Below are positions 56,083 to 63,913 of a DNA stretch of 64,000 nucleotides, piece after piece (position 1 is the stretch's first letter; each line of letters begins with the position of its first letter). The stretch is from CBDHEY01 sp965262305. Its GTDB lineage: Bacteria > Pseudomonadota > Gammaproteobacteria > Pseudomonadales > Cellvibrionaceae. The position numbers and the translations under genes were made by a program. The DNA is taken from contig CBDHEY010000004.1 in the NCBI GenBank assembly GCA_965262305.1, forward strand, positions 124,001 to 188,000, written 5' to 3'. The notes under the pieces are model-generated. The model ran no database searches. It saw only the letters and a program-made list of their open reading frames with translations, and had not been told where the DNA came from.

Positions 56083-56571
56083 ATGAGTAGTTCTCTGACT
56101 CACCTTAACCAAGAGGGTGAAGCTCACATGGTGGACGTTGGTGAAAAAGCAATAACAAAACGTTCCGCCACCGCAAGAAGCTATCTTTCATTGCAAGTAA
56201 AAACTATTGAGTTAATTGAGTCTGGTGATCATAAAAAAGGAGATGTATTTGCAGTATCTCGTATCGCAGGGATACAAGCAGCAAAAAAATGTGCAGACTT
56301 AATTCCTTTATGTCACCCTCTCATGCTCACTAAAATATCCGTGGATTTAACAATAGAGAAAGAAAAACAACGCGTGAGGATTGACGCAACTTGCGAACTC
56401 AGTGGAAAAACAGGGGTCGAAATGGAAGCCCTAACGGCGTGCAGTGTCGCGGCACTGACACTCTATGATATGTGCAAGGCTGTGGATAAAAAGATGGAAA
56501 TTACATCCACTCGTTTGATCAAAAAGACCGGCGGACGTTCTGGTGATTGGAATTTTGATGATGTCGAATAA
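56083..56571 (+). CDS. moaC: Cyclic pyranopterin monophosphate synthase
   Basis: This 162-residue MoaC has LIPLCHPLMLTKISVDL, GVEMEALTACSVAALTLYDMCKA (in part) and KTGGRSGDW. It forms cyclic pyranopterin monophosphate with MoaA in molybdenum cofactor synthesis; moaA is not in this window. GGAG lies 10 bases before the ATG. It overlaps moaD. Confidence 0.97.
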   Translation: MSSSLTHLNQEGEAHMVDVGEKAITKRSATARSYLSLQVKTIELIESGDHKKGDVFAVSRIAGIQAAKKCADLIPLCHPLMLTKISVDLTIEKEKQRVRIDATCELSGKTGVEMEALTACSVAALTLYDMCKAVDKKMEITSTRLIKKTGGRSGDWNFDDVE

Positions 56572-56821
56572 AATCAATTTGTTATTTTTTGGAAGTCTGT
56601 CTTCTGAATTGCGTACAAAACAAGAAGTATTTGAATTGCACGAAGAATCAATAACGGTGAATGAGTTAAAGTCAATCTTAAGCAGCCGCAACAGCGACTG
56701 GAAAAACGCGCTGATGAAACCCACGATTAATTGTGCGGTTAATCAGAACCTTGTGTCTGGAGAAGACACAATATCTTCTAATGACGAAGTGGCTTTCTTT
56801 CCTCCCGTGACAGGTGGCTAA
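56558..56821 (+). CDS. moaD: Molybdopterin synthase sulfur carrier subunit
   Basis: This is a small ubiquitin-like MoaD of about 87 residues ending in the required Gly-Gly (FFPPVTGG), which becomes thiocarboxylated. I place the start at ATG 56558 or the adjacent ATG 56561, overlapping moaC by 11-14 bases; the frame is open 15 bases further. The start MSNKINLLFFGSLSSEL is typical. Confidence 0.94.
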   Translation: MMSNKINLLFFGSLSSELRTKQEVFELHEESITVNELKSILSSRNSDWKNALMKPTINCAVNQNLVSGEDTISSNDEVAFFPPVTGG

Positions 56822-56824
56822 ATC

Positions 56825-57259
56825 ATGATCTCGGTTCAGACTGACGACTTTAATCATGGTTATGAATACCAGAATTTAATTAAAAATGACGTCACTGGTG
56901 CCGTAGTCACATTTGTGGGTTTAGTCAGAGATTTCGAAAAATCAAGCACAAGTTTTTTTCTCCAACACTACCCAGGTATGACTGAAAAAGTCCTTAAGAA
57001 TATCGAAGACGAAGCCAATACGCGATGGGAGCTGAATACTACACGTATCATTCACCGTATAGGTGAGCTCTCCATTAATGACCAAATAGTATTTGTTGGG
57101 GTTGGCTCACCTCACAGAAAAGAAGCGTTTCGCGCATGTGAATTCATGATCGACCTATTAAAAACTCAAGCGCCTTTTTGGAAAAAGGAAGGTGATTCCT
57201 GGGTCGAAGCGAAAAACTCTGATCAAAAAGCTGCAAATGTGTGGTTACAAAAAGATTGA
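56825..57259 (+). CDS. moaE: Molybdopterin synthase catalytic subunit
   Basis: This 144-residue MoaE has VGLVRDFEKSS, HRIGELSINDQIVFVGVGSPHR (in part) and APFWKKE with the catalytic Lys. With MoaD it inserts dithiolene sulfurs into cyclic pyranopterin. It starts 3 bp after the moaD stop. Confidence 0.96.
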   Translation: MISVQTDDFNHGYEYQNLIKNDVTGAVVTFVGLVRDFEKSSTSFFLQHYPGMTEKVLKNIEDEANTRWELNTTRIIHRIGELSINDQIVFVGVGSPHRKEAFRACEFMIDLLKTQAPFWKKEGDSWVEAKNSDQKAANVWLQKD

Positions 57260-57267
57260 CTGGCACA

Positions 57268-57546
57268 ATGAAAATCCCCAGCTTCAAACAAGTTAAAAAT
57301 GCCTTGCTAATATATTATTCTGCGCCGCAAAAAGATATTTTTAAAAAATTTAGAGATGGCTTAATCTATTTTACTGTGGGGATGATGACCATTTTCATGG
57401 CTAACCAAAACATGGAATCTTCTCTACAAAGAGACTTGATTACTCTTTTGGGTCTAATGCTCTTGATAATCGGATTTCTAATGGCAATTTTATCTCACAT
57501 TCGCTTAGTAATAAGCCGTATCGTACGCTTCTTTATTAAAAAATAA
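57268..57546 (+). CDS. Small uncharacterised two-helix membrane protein
   Basis: This protein has 92 residues from ATG 57268; the frame opens earlier at a GTG inside moaE. It has two hydrophobic segments (about residues 33-48 and 61-80) separated by a short loop, with basic ends. I recognise no family. It follows moaE by 8 bp, so it is co-transcribed with the moa genes, but nothing links it to cofactor synthesis. Confidence 0.6.
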   Translation: MKIPSFKQVKNALLIYYSAPQKDIFKKFRDGLIYFTVGMMTIFMANQNMESSLQRDLITLLGLMLLIIGFLMAILSHIRLVISRIVRFFIKK

Positions 57547-57588
57547 ACGCTGAAAATTTCTCTTGAACAAATTCAGCTATCGTTGAGT

Positions 57589-58380
57589 TTAAAAAGCCTT
57601 AATCGTATAAATATCAAATCGCGATGACTTTCCTATAAGCTGAAAATTTGGTTCTTTACTTCCTAAAAACGGCGCGATTTTAGGCCGTTTTACAACAACA
57701 CGATGATTCGCTTTTTCTAATGCTGGCTCTAATAATTCATCAGCATCATCATCCGCTCCTATAACTTCATGAAACATTGCCATTTCTTTTTTCACTGCAG
57801 CAGATTTCGACCTTTCAGGAAACATAGGATCAAGATACACCACATCAAACTTCGAGTCTGAAAAATTTTTTATAAATTCGCAACTATCTGATTGACATAA
57901 ATCCATACGCGCTAGAATATCAAGTAATTCAGGATCTGATTTTTCCGCCACTGTTTGAGCTCGATTCAACCCATCTTTTAATAACAAATATGCGATTGGC
58001 GAGCGCTCAATTAAAGTCATACGACATCCAAGTGTCGCCAATACAAAAGAATCTTTACCTAACCCAGCGGTTGCATCCAAAATAGAAATAGATTTTCTTT
58101 TATTTAGTCCAACTGCTTTAGCAATCGATTGACCAGCTCCACCGCCAAATTTTCTCCGATGTGCTAGACCACCAGATACGAAATCAACGCAAATACGTGT
58201 TGTTTTATTTGAATTAAAAACCAAAAAAATACCTTCATCAGAAAAGTGCACATAATAACCTTTTGAATTATCTTTAATGGATTCGACATACTCAAATCCG
58301 TTTAATTTGGAAAAACTTTGAGCCATTTCCTTTGACTCTAAACAAGATGAGTAGACTTTTATAACAGTAGAATTCATCAT
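57589..58380 (-). CDS. rsmJ: 16S rRNA (guanine1516-N2)-methyltransferase
   Basis: This 263-residue RsmJ has the SAM-binding LDATAGLGKDSFVLATLG, ERSPIAYLLLKDGL and catalytic LDPMFPERSKSAAVKKEM blocks, the last being characteristic of the family. It methylates G1516 of 16S rRNA. It is convergent with the moa operon and divergent from the next gene. Confidence 0.94.
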   Translation of the reverse strand: MMNSTVIKVYSSCLESKEMAQSFSKLNGFEYVESIKDNSKGYYVHFSDEGIFLVFNSNKTTRICVDFVSGGLAHRRKFGGGAGQSIAKAVGLNKRKSISILDATAGLGKDSFVLATLGCRMTLIERSPIAYLLLKDGLNRAQTVAEKSDPELLDILARMDLCQSDSCEFIKNFSDSKFDVVYLDPMFPERSKSAAVKKEMAMFHEVIGADDDADELLEPALEKANHRVVVKRPKIAPFLGSKEPNFQLIGKSSRFDIYTIKAF

Positions 58381-58487
58381 AAAGTGATTAAAAAGCAGTT
58401 ATTTTGGACGGCAAAAGCTCAAATTTAATAAAACTGTAACAATAAATCATATTAAATAGTGCTTATGAGTTTTGGAGCAGTTGCAGT

Positions 58488-59855
58488 ATGAAATATATAA
58501 GGACAGTAACATTTCTTCTATCGTTTTTCTTAATTGGGCAATCAACTATTTCTTTTGCTAAAAGTCCTGGTGCCTTATCTAAAATAAAAAAACACCAAAA
58601 AGGATTACTTTTTACAATATCCGGATCAAATACTCTAGGCGCTAAATTGGCACCGACATGGGCCAAGCACTATCTTGCTGCAAAAGGTCTTAAGAACGTA
58701 ACAGTGAGTTCTGAAGATATTAAAAATGAATACATTGTCGAGGGCAAAAATGCAAATAATTCTATCTATATCTCGATTAAGGCACATGGCTCGAGCACTG
58801 GATTTAAAGCACTTTTAAACAACGAGGCAGAGGTTGCCATGTCTTCTCGAAAAATAAAAAAGACAGAAAGCGACTCCTTGGCACCATCTAACCGAATGAC
58901 CGATTTCGGATCTGAACATATTGTCGCCATTGACGGCCTAGCAATCATTGTTCATCCCAATCTCCCAATTGATAGACTAAACGTTTCAAAAATAGCGGAT
59001 ATTTTTTCCGGAGAAATTACAAACTGGAGCCAACTAAATGGCCCCAATGTTCCAATTAAACCTCATGCCAGAGATAAAAATTCCGGTACATGGGATACCT
59101 TTAACAATCTCGTTTTAAGAAAACAATATCAACTTACAACATCAACTCCTCGTTTTGAATCCAATGACGAGCTTTCGAATAGAGTCTCCAATACTTTCGG
59201 TGCTATCGGCTTTGTAGGATTGGCTTCAGTGCACAATGCCAAACCTCTAGCAATATATGAGTCCTATACTAAACCTATGCTACCAAAGCCCTTGTTAGTG
59301 GCTACTGAAGATTATCTTCTTTCAAGGCGGCTATACATGTACACAAATCCATCATTAGAAAATGAATATGTAATGGAGTTTTTAGAATTTATTCAAACCC
59401 AACGAGGTCAAAATATAGTCTCACAGGTCGGCTTTGTTTCACAAACGCCCGTCATTATTCCCACTCCAGATTCCCAAATCCAGGGAGCGCCAATAGCCTA
59501 TATACAAGCGACCAAGAATGCACAACGGCTATCGCTGAATTTCAGGTTCGATAAGGGCAGCTCTGAACTCGACAACAAAGCTAAAAGGGACTTAGTTCGA
59601 TTGGCGGAATTTATGAAGGCTGAAAACAATAAATCCAAGGAATTATTACTAATAGGTTTTGGCGACTCAAAAAATAACGATAAACGTTCTGTTATCTTAT
59701 CTAAACACAGAGCGCTTGCGGTAAAGTACGCATTACAAAAACTCGGTGTTAAAACACACGCTTTAGAAGGGCTTGGGTCATACTTGCCCGTGGCAGAAAA
59801 TAAAAACGCTGGTAAAGTAAAAAACCGACGCGTAGAAGTTTGGATTAGAGGTTAA
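58488..59855 (+). CDS. Phosphate-binding-protein-like / OmpA fusion
   Basis: This 455-residue periplasmic protein has a signal peptide (cleavage near ISFA|KS). Residues about 35-315 form a PstS-like type 2 periplasmic binding domain (SGSNTLGAKLAPTWAKHY, then IFSGEITNWSQLNG and ARDKNSGTWDTF). A C-terminal OmpA domain (about 345-455) has GFGDSKNNDKRSVILSKHRA and NRRVEVW, with the Asp and Arg that bind peptidoglycan. GGAG lies 10 bases before the ATG. No pstCAB or phoU genes are nearby, so the protein probably tethers a ligand-binding domain to the wall rather than feeding an ABC importer here. The ligand is inferred as phosphate or a similar oxyanion. Confidence 0.87.
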   Translation: MKYIRTVTFLLSFFLIGQSTISFAKSPGALSKIKKHQKGLLFTISGSNTLGAKLAPTWAKHYLAAKGLKNVTVSSEDIKNEYIVEGKNANNSIYISIKAHGSSTGFKALLNNEAEVAMSSRKIKKTESDSLAPSNRMTDFGSEHIVAIDGLAIIVHPNLPIDRLNVSKIADIFSGEITNWSQLNGPNVPIKPHARDKNSGTWDTFNNLVLRKQYQLTTSTPRFESNDELSNRVSNTFGAIGFVGLASVHNAKPLAIYESYTKPMLPKPLLVATEDYLLSRRLYMYTNPSLENEYVMEFLEFIQTQRGQNIVSQVGFVSQTPVIIPTPDSQIQGAPIAYIQATKNAQRLSLNFRFDKGSSELDNKAKRDLVRLAEFMKAENNKSKELLLIGFGDSKNNDKRSVILSKHRALAVKYALQKLGVKTHALEGLGSYLPVAENKNAGKVKNRRVEVWIRG

Positions 59856-60046
59856 TAACCAAACTATAAACAAATCCGAGTAGATGGCTCCAATCTGTAA
59901 TAACCTGTAATCGATTCCTCAAATATATTTTTTTAGAGTGTAAGCACTGAAGACCGAAGGGAAATACGTGTTCTTTCGTGTTGATAAATTACTCGAAATC
60001 AATTCCAAAATTATCGTGTTTTTCAAACAAATCAAAGGAGAGAGAG

Positions 60047-60505
60047 ATGCACAAACACTTAATTCTTGCCACGTCACTTATTTTATTAGCCAGTTGCGGA
60101 GGAGATGACGATGATGATTCATCTCAAGGTGATCCTGTAACATCTGTCGGAGGAACCCCCACTGCTCCGCCCACAGATTCCGCTAATACATTTGATGGCG
60201 CATACCTTGTTACGGCAACTGCAACCACTACTACAGATGATGATGGCGATTCTTGTGCGGCAACGGCATCAGGAACAGTAACTATAATGAGCAATATGCT
60301 AGATGGCGAAGTCACTGACTCACTCGGTAATGAATTTGATATCGATGGCATGCTTGATGACACAGGTAACGTGAGTGCTGGAGTCGCAGTCGATGGAGAT
60401 GACATAGTTACCTTCACCGGATCTTTTAACGCTGGTATGGCTTCAGGTGTATACAGTGATGCATTTGGTTGTCGAGGAACCTGGGTTTTCGACCCAACAA
60501 ACTAA
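60047..60505 (+). CDS. Small Asp-rich lipoprotein, uncharacterised
   Basis: The product is 152 residues from ATG 60047, set by a near-perfect AAGGAG 6 bases upstream; the frame opens earlier at 59978 without support. The lipobox ILLASC is followed directly by GGDDDDD. The rest is a Thr/Asp/Gly-rich beta-type domain with two Cys (DSCAAT, FGCRGT) that could form a disulfide. No family was recognised. It is probably surface or periplasmic. Confidence 0.75.
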   Translation: MHKHLILATSLILLASCGGDDDDDSSQGDPVTSVGGTPTAPPTDSANTFDGAYLVTATATTTTDDDGDSCAATASGTVTIMSNMLDGEVTDSLGNEFDIDGMLDDTGNVSAGVAVDGDDIVTFTGSFNAGMASGVYSDAFGCRGTWVFDPTN

Positions 60506-60530
60506 ACAATTTCCCTTGAATTAACAATGA

Positions 60531-60565
60531 GGGGGGAAGGAAAAGTCTTGAACTTCTTACCCCCC
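60531..60565. repeat. G6/C6 hairpin between convergent genes
   Basis: GGGGGG (60531-60536) and CCCCCC (60560-60565) flank a partly complementary interior, forming one hairpin between the lipoprotein and OmpA-lipoprotein stops. Neither side has a T run, so it is only a possible bidirectional terminator. Confidence 0.45.
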
Positions 60566-60577
60566 AATAAATCTCAC

Positions 60578-61225
60578 TTAAATGGGCTTCAATTGTAATT
60601 CAACCCGTCGATTCGCTTGGCGTCCCTCAGCCGTAGTATTGGTTGCAACAGGATAGCGCTTACCATAGCCTACAGAATGCACTCGACCAACAGATACACC
60701 TTTGTTGACCAAATAACTCGAAACACTCGTTGCTCGATTTTCGCTTAAAGTCTGATTCAAAGACGCAGAACCAGTGGAATCCGTGTGGCCAGAAACTTGA
60801 ATACTGGTTTTATCAAATTCATTTAACACCTTAACCACTGAATTTAATACTGAATGAAATTGTGTTTTCAATATTGATTTCCCAGTATCAAAAGTAATAT
60901 TACCAGGCATAATTAAAGTCAAATTATCACCATTACGCTTAACTTGAACGCCGGTTCCTTTTAGTTCTTCACGCAACTTTGCTTCTTGCCGATCCATATA
61001 GTAACCGACACCACCACCAAGAGCGGCGCCTGCAACTGCACCTGTAGCGATGGACTCTTTCTTATTACCGCCCGCTGTTGCTGCTCCAATTACCGCTCCG
61101 GCAACGCCACCAATAATAGCACCGGTTGCTGCGTTACTTGTTTTTTCTTCGCCTGTGTATGGATCATTAGTTGTGCATCCAATAACTAAAATGAGTAAGG
61201 AAAGAGGCAAAAGGTTTTTTTTCAT
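60578..61225 (-). CDS. OmpA-family lipoprotein, YiaD-like
   Basis: The product is 215 residues from ATG 61225, with GAGAG 8 bases upstream; the open frame begins further out at 61324. Lipobox LVIGC is followed by a Gly-zipper segment (GAIIGGVAGAVIGAA, then GAVAGAALGGGVGYYMD) and an OmpA domain with VSGHTDSTGSASLNQTLSENRA (in part) and NRRVELQL. The layout matches E. coli YiaD. It anchors the outer membrane to peptidoglycan. Confidence 0.88.
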   Translation of the reverse strand: MKKNLLPLSLLILVIGCTTNDPYTGEEKTSNAATGAIIGGVAGAVIGAATAGGNKKESIATGAVAGAALGGGVGYYMDRQEAKLREELKGTGVQVKRNGDNLTLIMPGNITFDTGKSILKTQFHSVLNSVVKVLNEFDKTSIQVSGHTDSTGSASLNQTLSENRATSVSSYLVNKGVSVGRVHSVGYGKRYPVATNTTAEGRQANRRVELQLKPI

Positions 61226-61404
61226 GAACATATCTCTCAAGTAGTGAGTAAAAAATGGCTTGGTAAAGGCTACCAAATTATATAATTTCGATGTGAGCTT
61301 ATTAAAATATATGGTACCGTGCAATTACGCTCACTATGAAAATCGACATAATTAAAAAGATTAATTCACATCTGTGATGAATTAATTAAAGTTAATAAAT
61401 CCTT

Positions 61405-61914
61405 ATGACAATCCTACATAAATTTTTATCCGTGTTCGTCATTTCTAGTTGTTTAATCGGGTGTAATCGTTACGACGTGAAAATTAATGAAAATACGGTT
61501 TATTCACCTAAAAAACTATTTACAAATTATTCAATTGACGATCGCGGGCTTAACGATTGTGTTCAACAAACCATTATCGAAGACAATGTTAGATCAAAAA
61601 ACAAGCTAGTGCGATTGTTTTGCCCAAATGCAAAAATTAAAGACCTAGATGGCATAGAAATATTTACTAGTCTTAAACATCTCGATTTATCAGGAAATTA
61701 CCTTTTACGCGTAGACAAGCTAATCCACTTAAATTCCCTATCCCATTTAAATCTTCGAGATAACAGGTTAAAAACAATTCAATCGCTTAACAAATTGAAA
61801 AACTTAAAATACCTCGACATTTCAAAAAACAGGGAAATTGACTGTGAAGAACTCATTAAGATTGAACAAAAAGCAAGTATTAAACTTATTTATCCAAATC
61901 ACTGTATTAATTAA
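61405..61914 (+). CDS. Leucine-rich-repeat lipoprotein
   Basis: This 169-residue protein has lipobox SCLIGC|N. After about 70 residues, three to four SDS22-like repeats of about 22 residues follow (LKHLDLSGNYLLRV, LSHLNLRDNRLKTI, LKYLDISKNREI). Three Cys outside the repeats may form disulfides capping the solenoid. Bacterial LRR lipoproteins usually mediate protein binding; the partner is unknown. The ribosome-binding site is weak. Confidence 0.78.
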   Translation: MTILHKFLSVFVISSCLIGCNRYDVKINENTVYSPKKLFTNYSIDDRGLNDCVQQTIIEDNVRSKNKLVRLFCPNAKIKDLDGIEIFTSLKHLDLSGNYLLRVDKLIHLNSLSHLNLRDNRLKTIQSLNKLKNLKYLDISKNREIDCEELIKIEQKASIKLIYPNHCIN

Positions 61915-61996
61915 AATAGTATTAAGACCATTTCGTTAGGCTTAAATCAAAAAAACGGATACTGCTAAAAGTTAGTGTGTTTCCGTCTCATTCAAC

Positions 61997-62260
61997 CTAA
62001 ACGAACATTAAACCGACAGTATTTTTTTGGGAGTGCATAACTCGCATTCTCACAGGATCTTCATTAACCATGCCGGACATCTTTTTAAACTGGACATTAA
62101 CTACGGTGCCAACTGGTGGGCTTGGCTGATTTTCAATTTTAACCTGGGCTCCCCCATCTGAAATATCTTTTGCAAAACCTACAATTATGCCAAATGCCGG
62201 GTGTTGTATATGAACTTTAAAGCTTGTTGGAGTTCGTTCAAACTGCCTGCGCTCATCCAC
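61997..62260 (-). CDS. Single-domain PilZ protein
   Basis: This 87-residue minimal PilZ domain has the RxxxR motif in DERRQFER and DISDGGAQV matching [D/N]xSxxG, so c-di-GMP binding is expected. It ends GLMFV. No other domain is attached, so it would act as an adaptor, as PilZ proteins of type IV pilus systems do, although it is far from the pilus genes. Confidence 0.87.
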   Translation of the reverse strand: MDERRQFERTPTSFKVHIQHPAFGIIVGFAKDISDGGAQVKIENQPSPPVGTVVNVQFKKMSGMVNEDPVRMRVMHSQKNTVGLMFV

Positions 62261-62626
62261 TAATTATTCTCCTCAATAGAGCGTTTATTTTTCTTTTGAG
62301 TATAAACCATGATTTCGAATTTTCACCGAAATCAACCGTAATAGAGAAGAGATATTAAATATCAATTACATTAGGCGCCAAAGTTATCCACATTTTTTGT
62401 GGATAACTTTGTGAAAAAATAACGAATCAGTAAGCTGCATAGCATAAATTCAGACCAATACAAATTTTCTATAGTCTTTTTTTCAAGAGCAATTTTTTAT
62501 TATATTTCAATGATTTATAGGTTTTAAAAAAACCTCATATAATTTAGCGAATATTATTCAATCAAATTGTGAAATTAAGTTACATAGTGTGGAAAAAAAT
62601 CCGATACTACGACACTAGAAATTAAA
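62261..62626. other. AT-rich 366-bp gap with a DnaA-box hairpin
   Basis: No gene was found. It contains the paired DnaA-box hairpin (annotated separately), a small AGGTTTT/AAAACCT hairpin at 62519-62535, and long T- and A-rich runs to its right. No GATC sites were noticed here. Confidence 0.6.
62379..62411. repeat. Perfect inverted repeat containing two facing DnaA boxes
   Basis: A 14-bp perfect stem around a T5 loop carries TTATCCACA (62384-62392) and its reverse complement TGTGGATAA (62398-62406). Both match the consensus DnaA box exactly. Beside it is a very AT-rich stretch. Binding by DnaA is inferred; a simple hairpin role is also possible. Confidence 0.7.
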
Positions 62627-63400
62627 TTAGTAACTATTTTCCACGCCAAAAACAACATCATCATCGTGCTTTTCACTGTGAGATAGCCCTAGCCAACCAA
62701 AGCCTTCGTCTTGTGAGGCCAAAATAAGTTGCTGACAATGTAAGGAAAAAGGCGCCATAACCTGAGTAACTTTTTCTACTGAGTTGTTTTTTTGGCTAAT
62801 ATGACCAACGACCAAAAACTGTAAATTGGTTACTTCCAAATGCTCTAAAAATTGCACCACTTGGTCATTATTTAAATGCCCCCAGTTACTCGCGACACGC
62901 CGTTGCAACGAAGGAGGGTAAGGACCTTTAGCGAGCATTTCTAAATCATGATTTGCTTCCACTAATAGACCATCACAATTCCGATAATGATCTAAGATAT
63001 GGGGAGTCACCATACCCAGATCAGTTAATACACCTAACCTGAGCCCACGATACTCGAATACAAACTGAGCCGGTTCACAGGCATCATGAGGTACCGCTAC
63101 CGGACGAACCTGTATAGAACAATTTCAAATGGCTCATAATACAAAGAAACATTACGAAGATCAGTTAATATCTTTCGCGCGATAAGTCCCTTCAGTCATA
63201 TAAATCATTCGGTATTTTCGAGACAAATACGCAACACCCTTGAGGTGATGCTATGCTCGTGAGTCACCGCTGAAAGATACCGGTTAACCCTAGACTTGCA
63301 AGTCGTCGCTCTGTTTCCTTTAGACCGAAACCGCAGTCCACAAGAATTCGACTCATTCAAAGTAGGAACTTCCGCTACCCAATGACGCGATTTTTAGCAT
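62627..63400 (-). pseudogene. Metallo-beta-lactamase-fold hydrolase pseudogene (YycJ/WalJ-like), multiple frameshifts
   Basis: Reading from ATG 63400 on the minus strand, pieces of one protein appear in all three frames: MLKIASLGSGSS, ILVDCGFGLKETERRLASLGLTG, AVTHEHS, HLKGVAYLSRKYRMIYMTEG, LRNVSLYYEPFEIV, then VRPVAVPHDACEPAQF to the stop at 62627. Together they cover about 255 codons, the full length of this family. Likely indels lie near 63360, 63279, 63250 (inside the HxHxDH zinc motif), 63164 and 63110. Only the last 128 codons remain as an open frame with a start. The intact family has nuclease or hydrolase activity; this copy should be inactive. Confidence 0.88.
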
Positions 63401-63456
63401 TTATTTTTGAAGAGATAAAATCAATGCGAAAGTTAACGTGATCTTTGGTTTTTTTC

Positions 63457-63498
63457 AAGGGGGCCAGAGTCATAAATTTTTATGACTCTGGCCCCCTT
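63457..63498. repeat. 20-bp perfect hairpin resembling REP/RAYT-associated elements
   Basis: The arms start AAGGGGGCCAGAGTCATAAA and pair perfectly across a 2-base loop, giving a 42-bp palindrome. Similar GGGGxCAGAGTC hairpins are known to me at the ends of REP-associated tyrosine transposase elements, but no transposase is present here. It could also terminate transcription. Confidence 0.6.
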
Positions 63499-63557
63499 AA
63501 TATAAAAATCGGCAATTTATGCTGCTTACCAGGAATCTGCGATTGATCTTTAACTTC

Positions 63558-63913
63558 TTAAGGAATTACATCGCTACCACCTAGAGGTATATCAAAACTA
63601 GCCACCGCATCGACAAGCTGTTGAACCTGAGTATTCAATAAAACAATACCTTCCACTTCAAATTGATCTAGCGGATACCTTTTTCTCCGTTATACCATTT
63701 TTCTATTCGAAGCTTGTTCGTAGTACCAACAATGTCTACCAATAAGCCATTCTCATTCAAACTAAACCAGAGATCCCTAAGTTCTGCATTCGTAAACCTT
63801 AATATATCGGTGCTTTTATCATCCGTATGAAAATTGTCTATACGCGTAACGCCATCACCGCCGTTAATCAAATAAACATCACTTCCGCATTGATCATTAA
63901 CGTTACAAGATAA
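63558..63913 (-). pseudogene. C-terminal remnant of an RTX-type calcium-binding protein, frameshifted
   Basis: On the minus strand, INGGDGVTRIDNF, LRFTNAELRDLWFSL and LRIEKWYNGEKG resemble the haemolysin-type calcium-binding related domain found at the C-terminus of large RTX proteins. The frame stops at a TAG, but shifting at an A5 run (63680-63684) continues as YPLDQFEVEGIVLLNTQVQQ (in part) to a TAA at 63558. The 5' side is closed by an in-frame TAG at 63914. No repeats or secretion genes are nearby. It looks like a fragment left by rearrangement. Confidence 0.7.
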
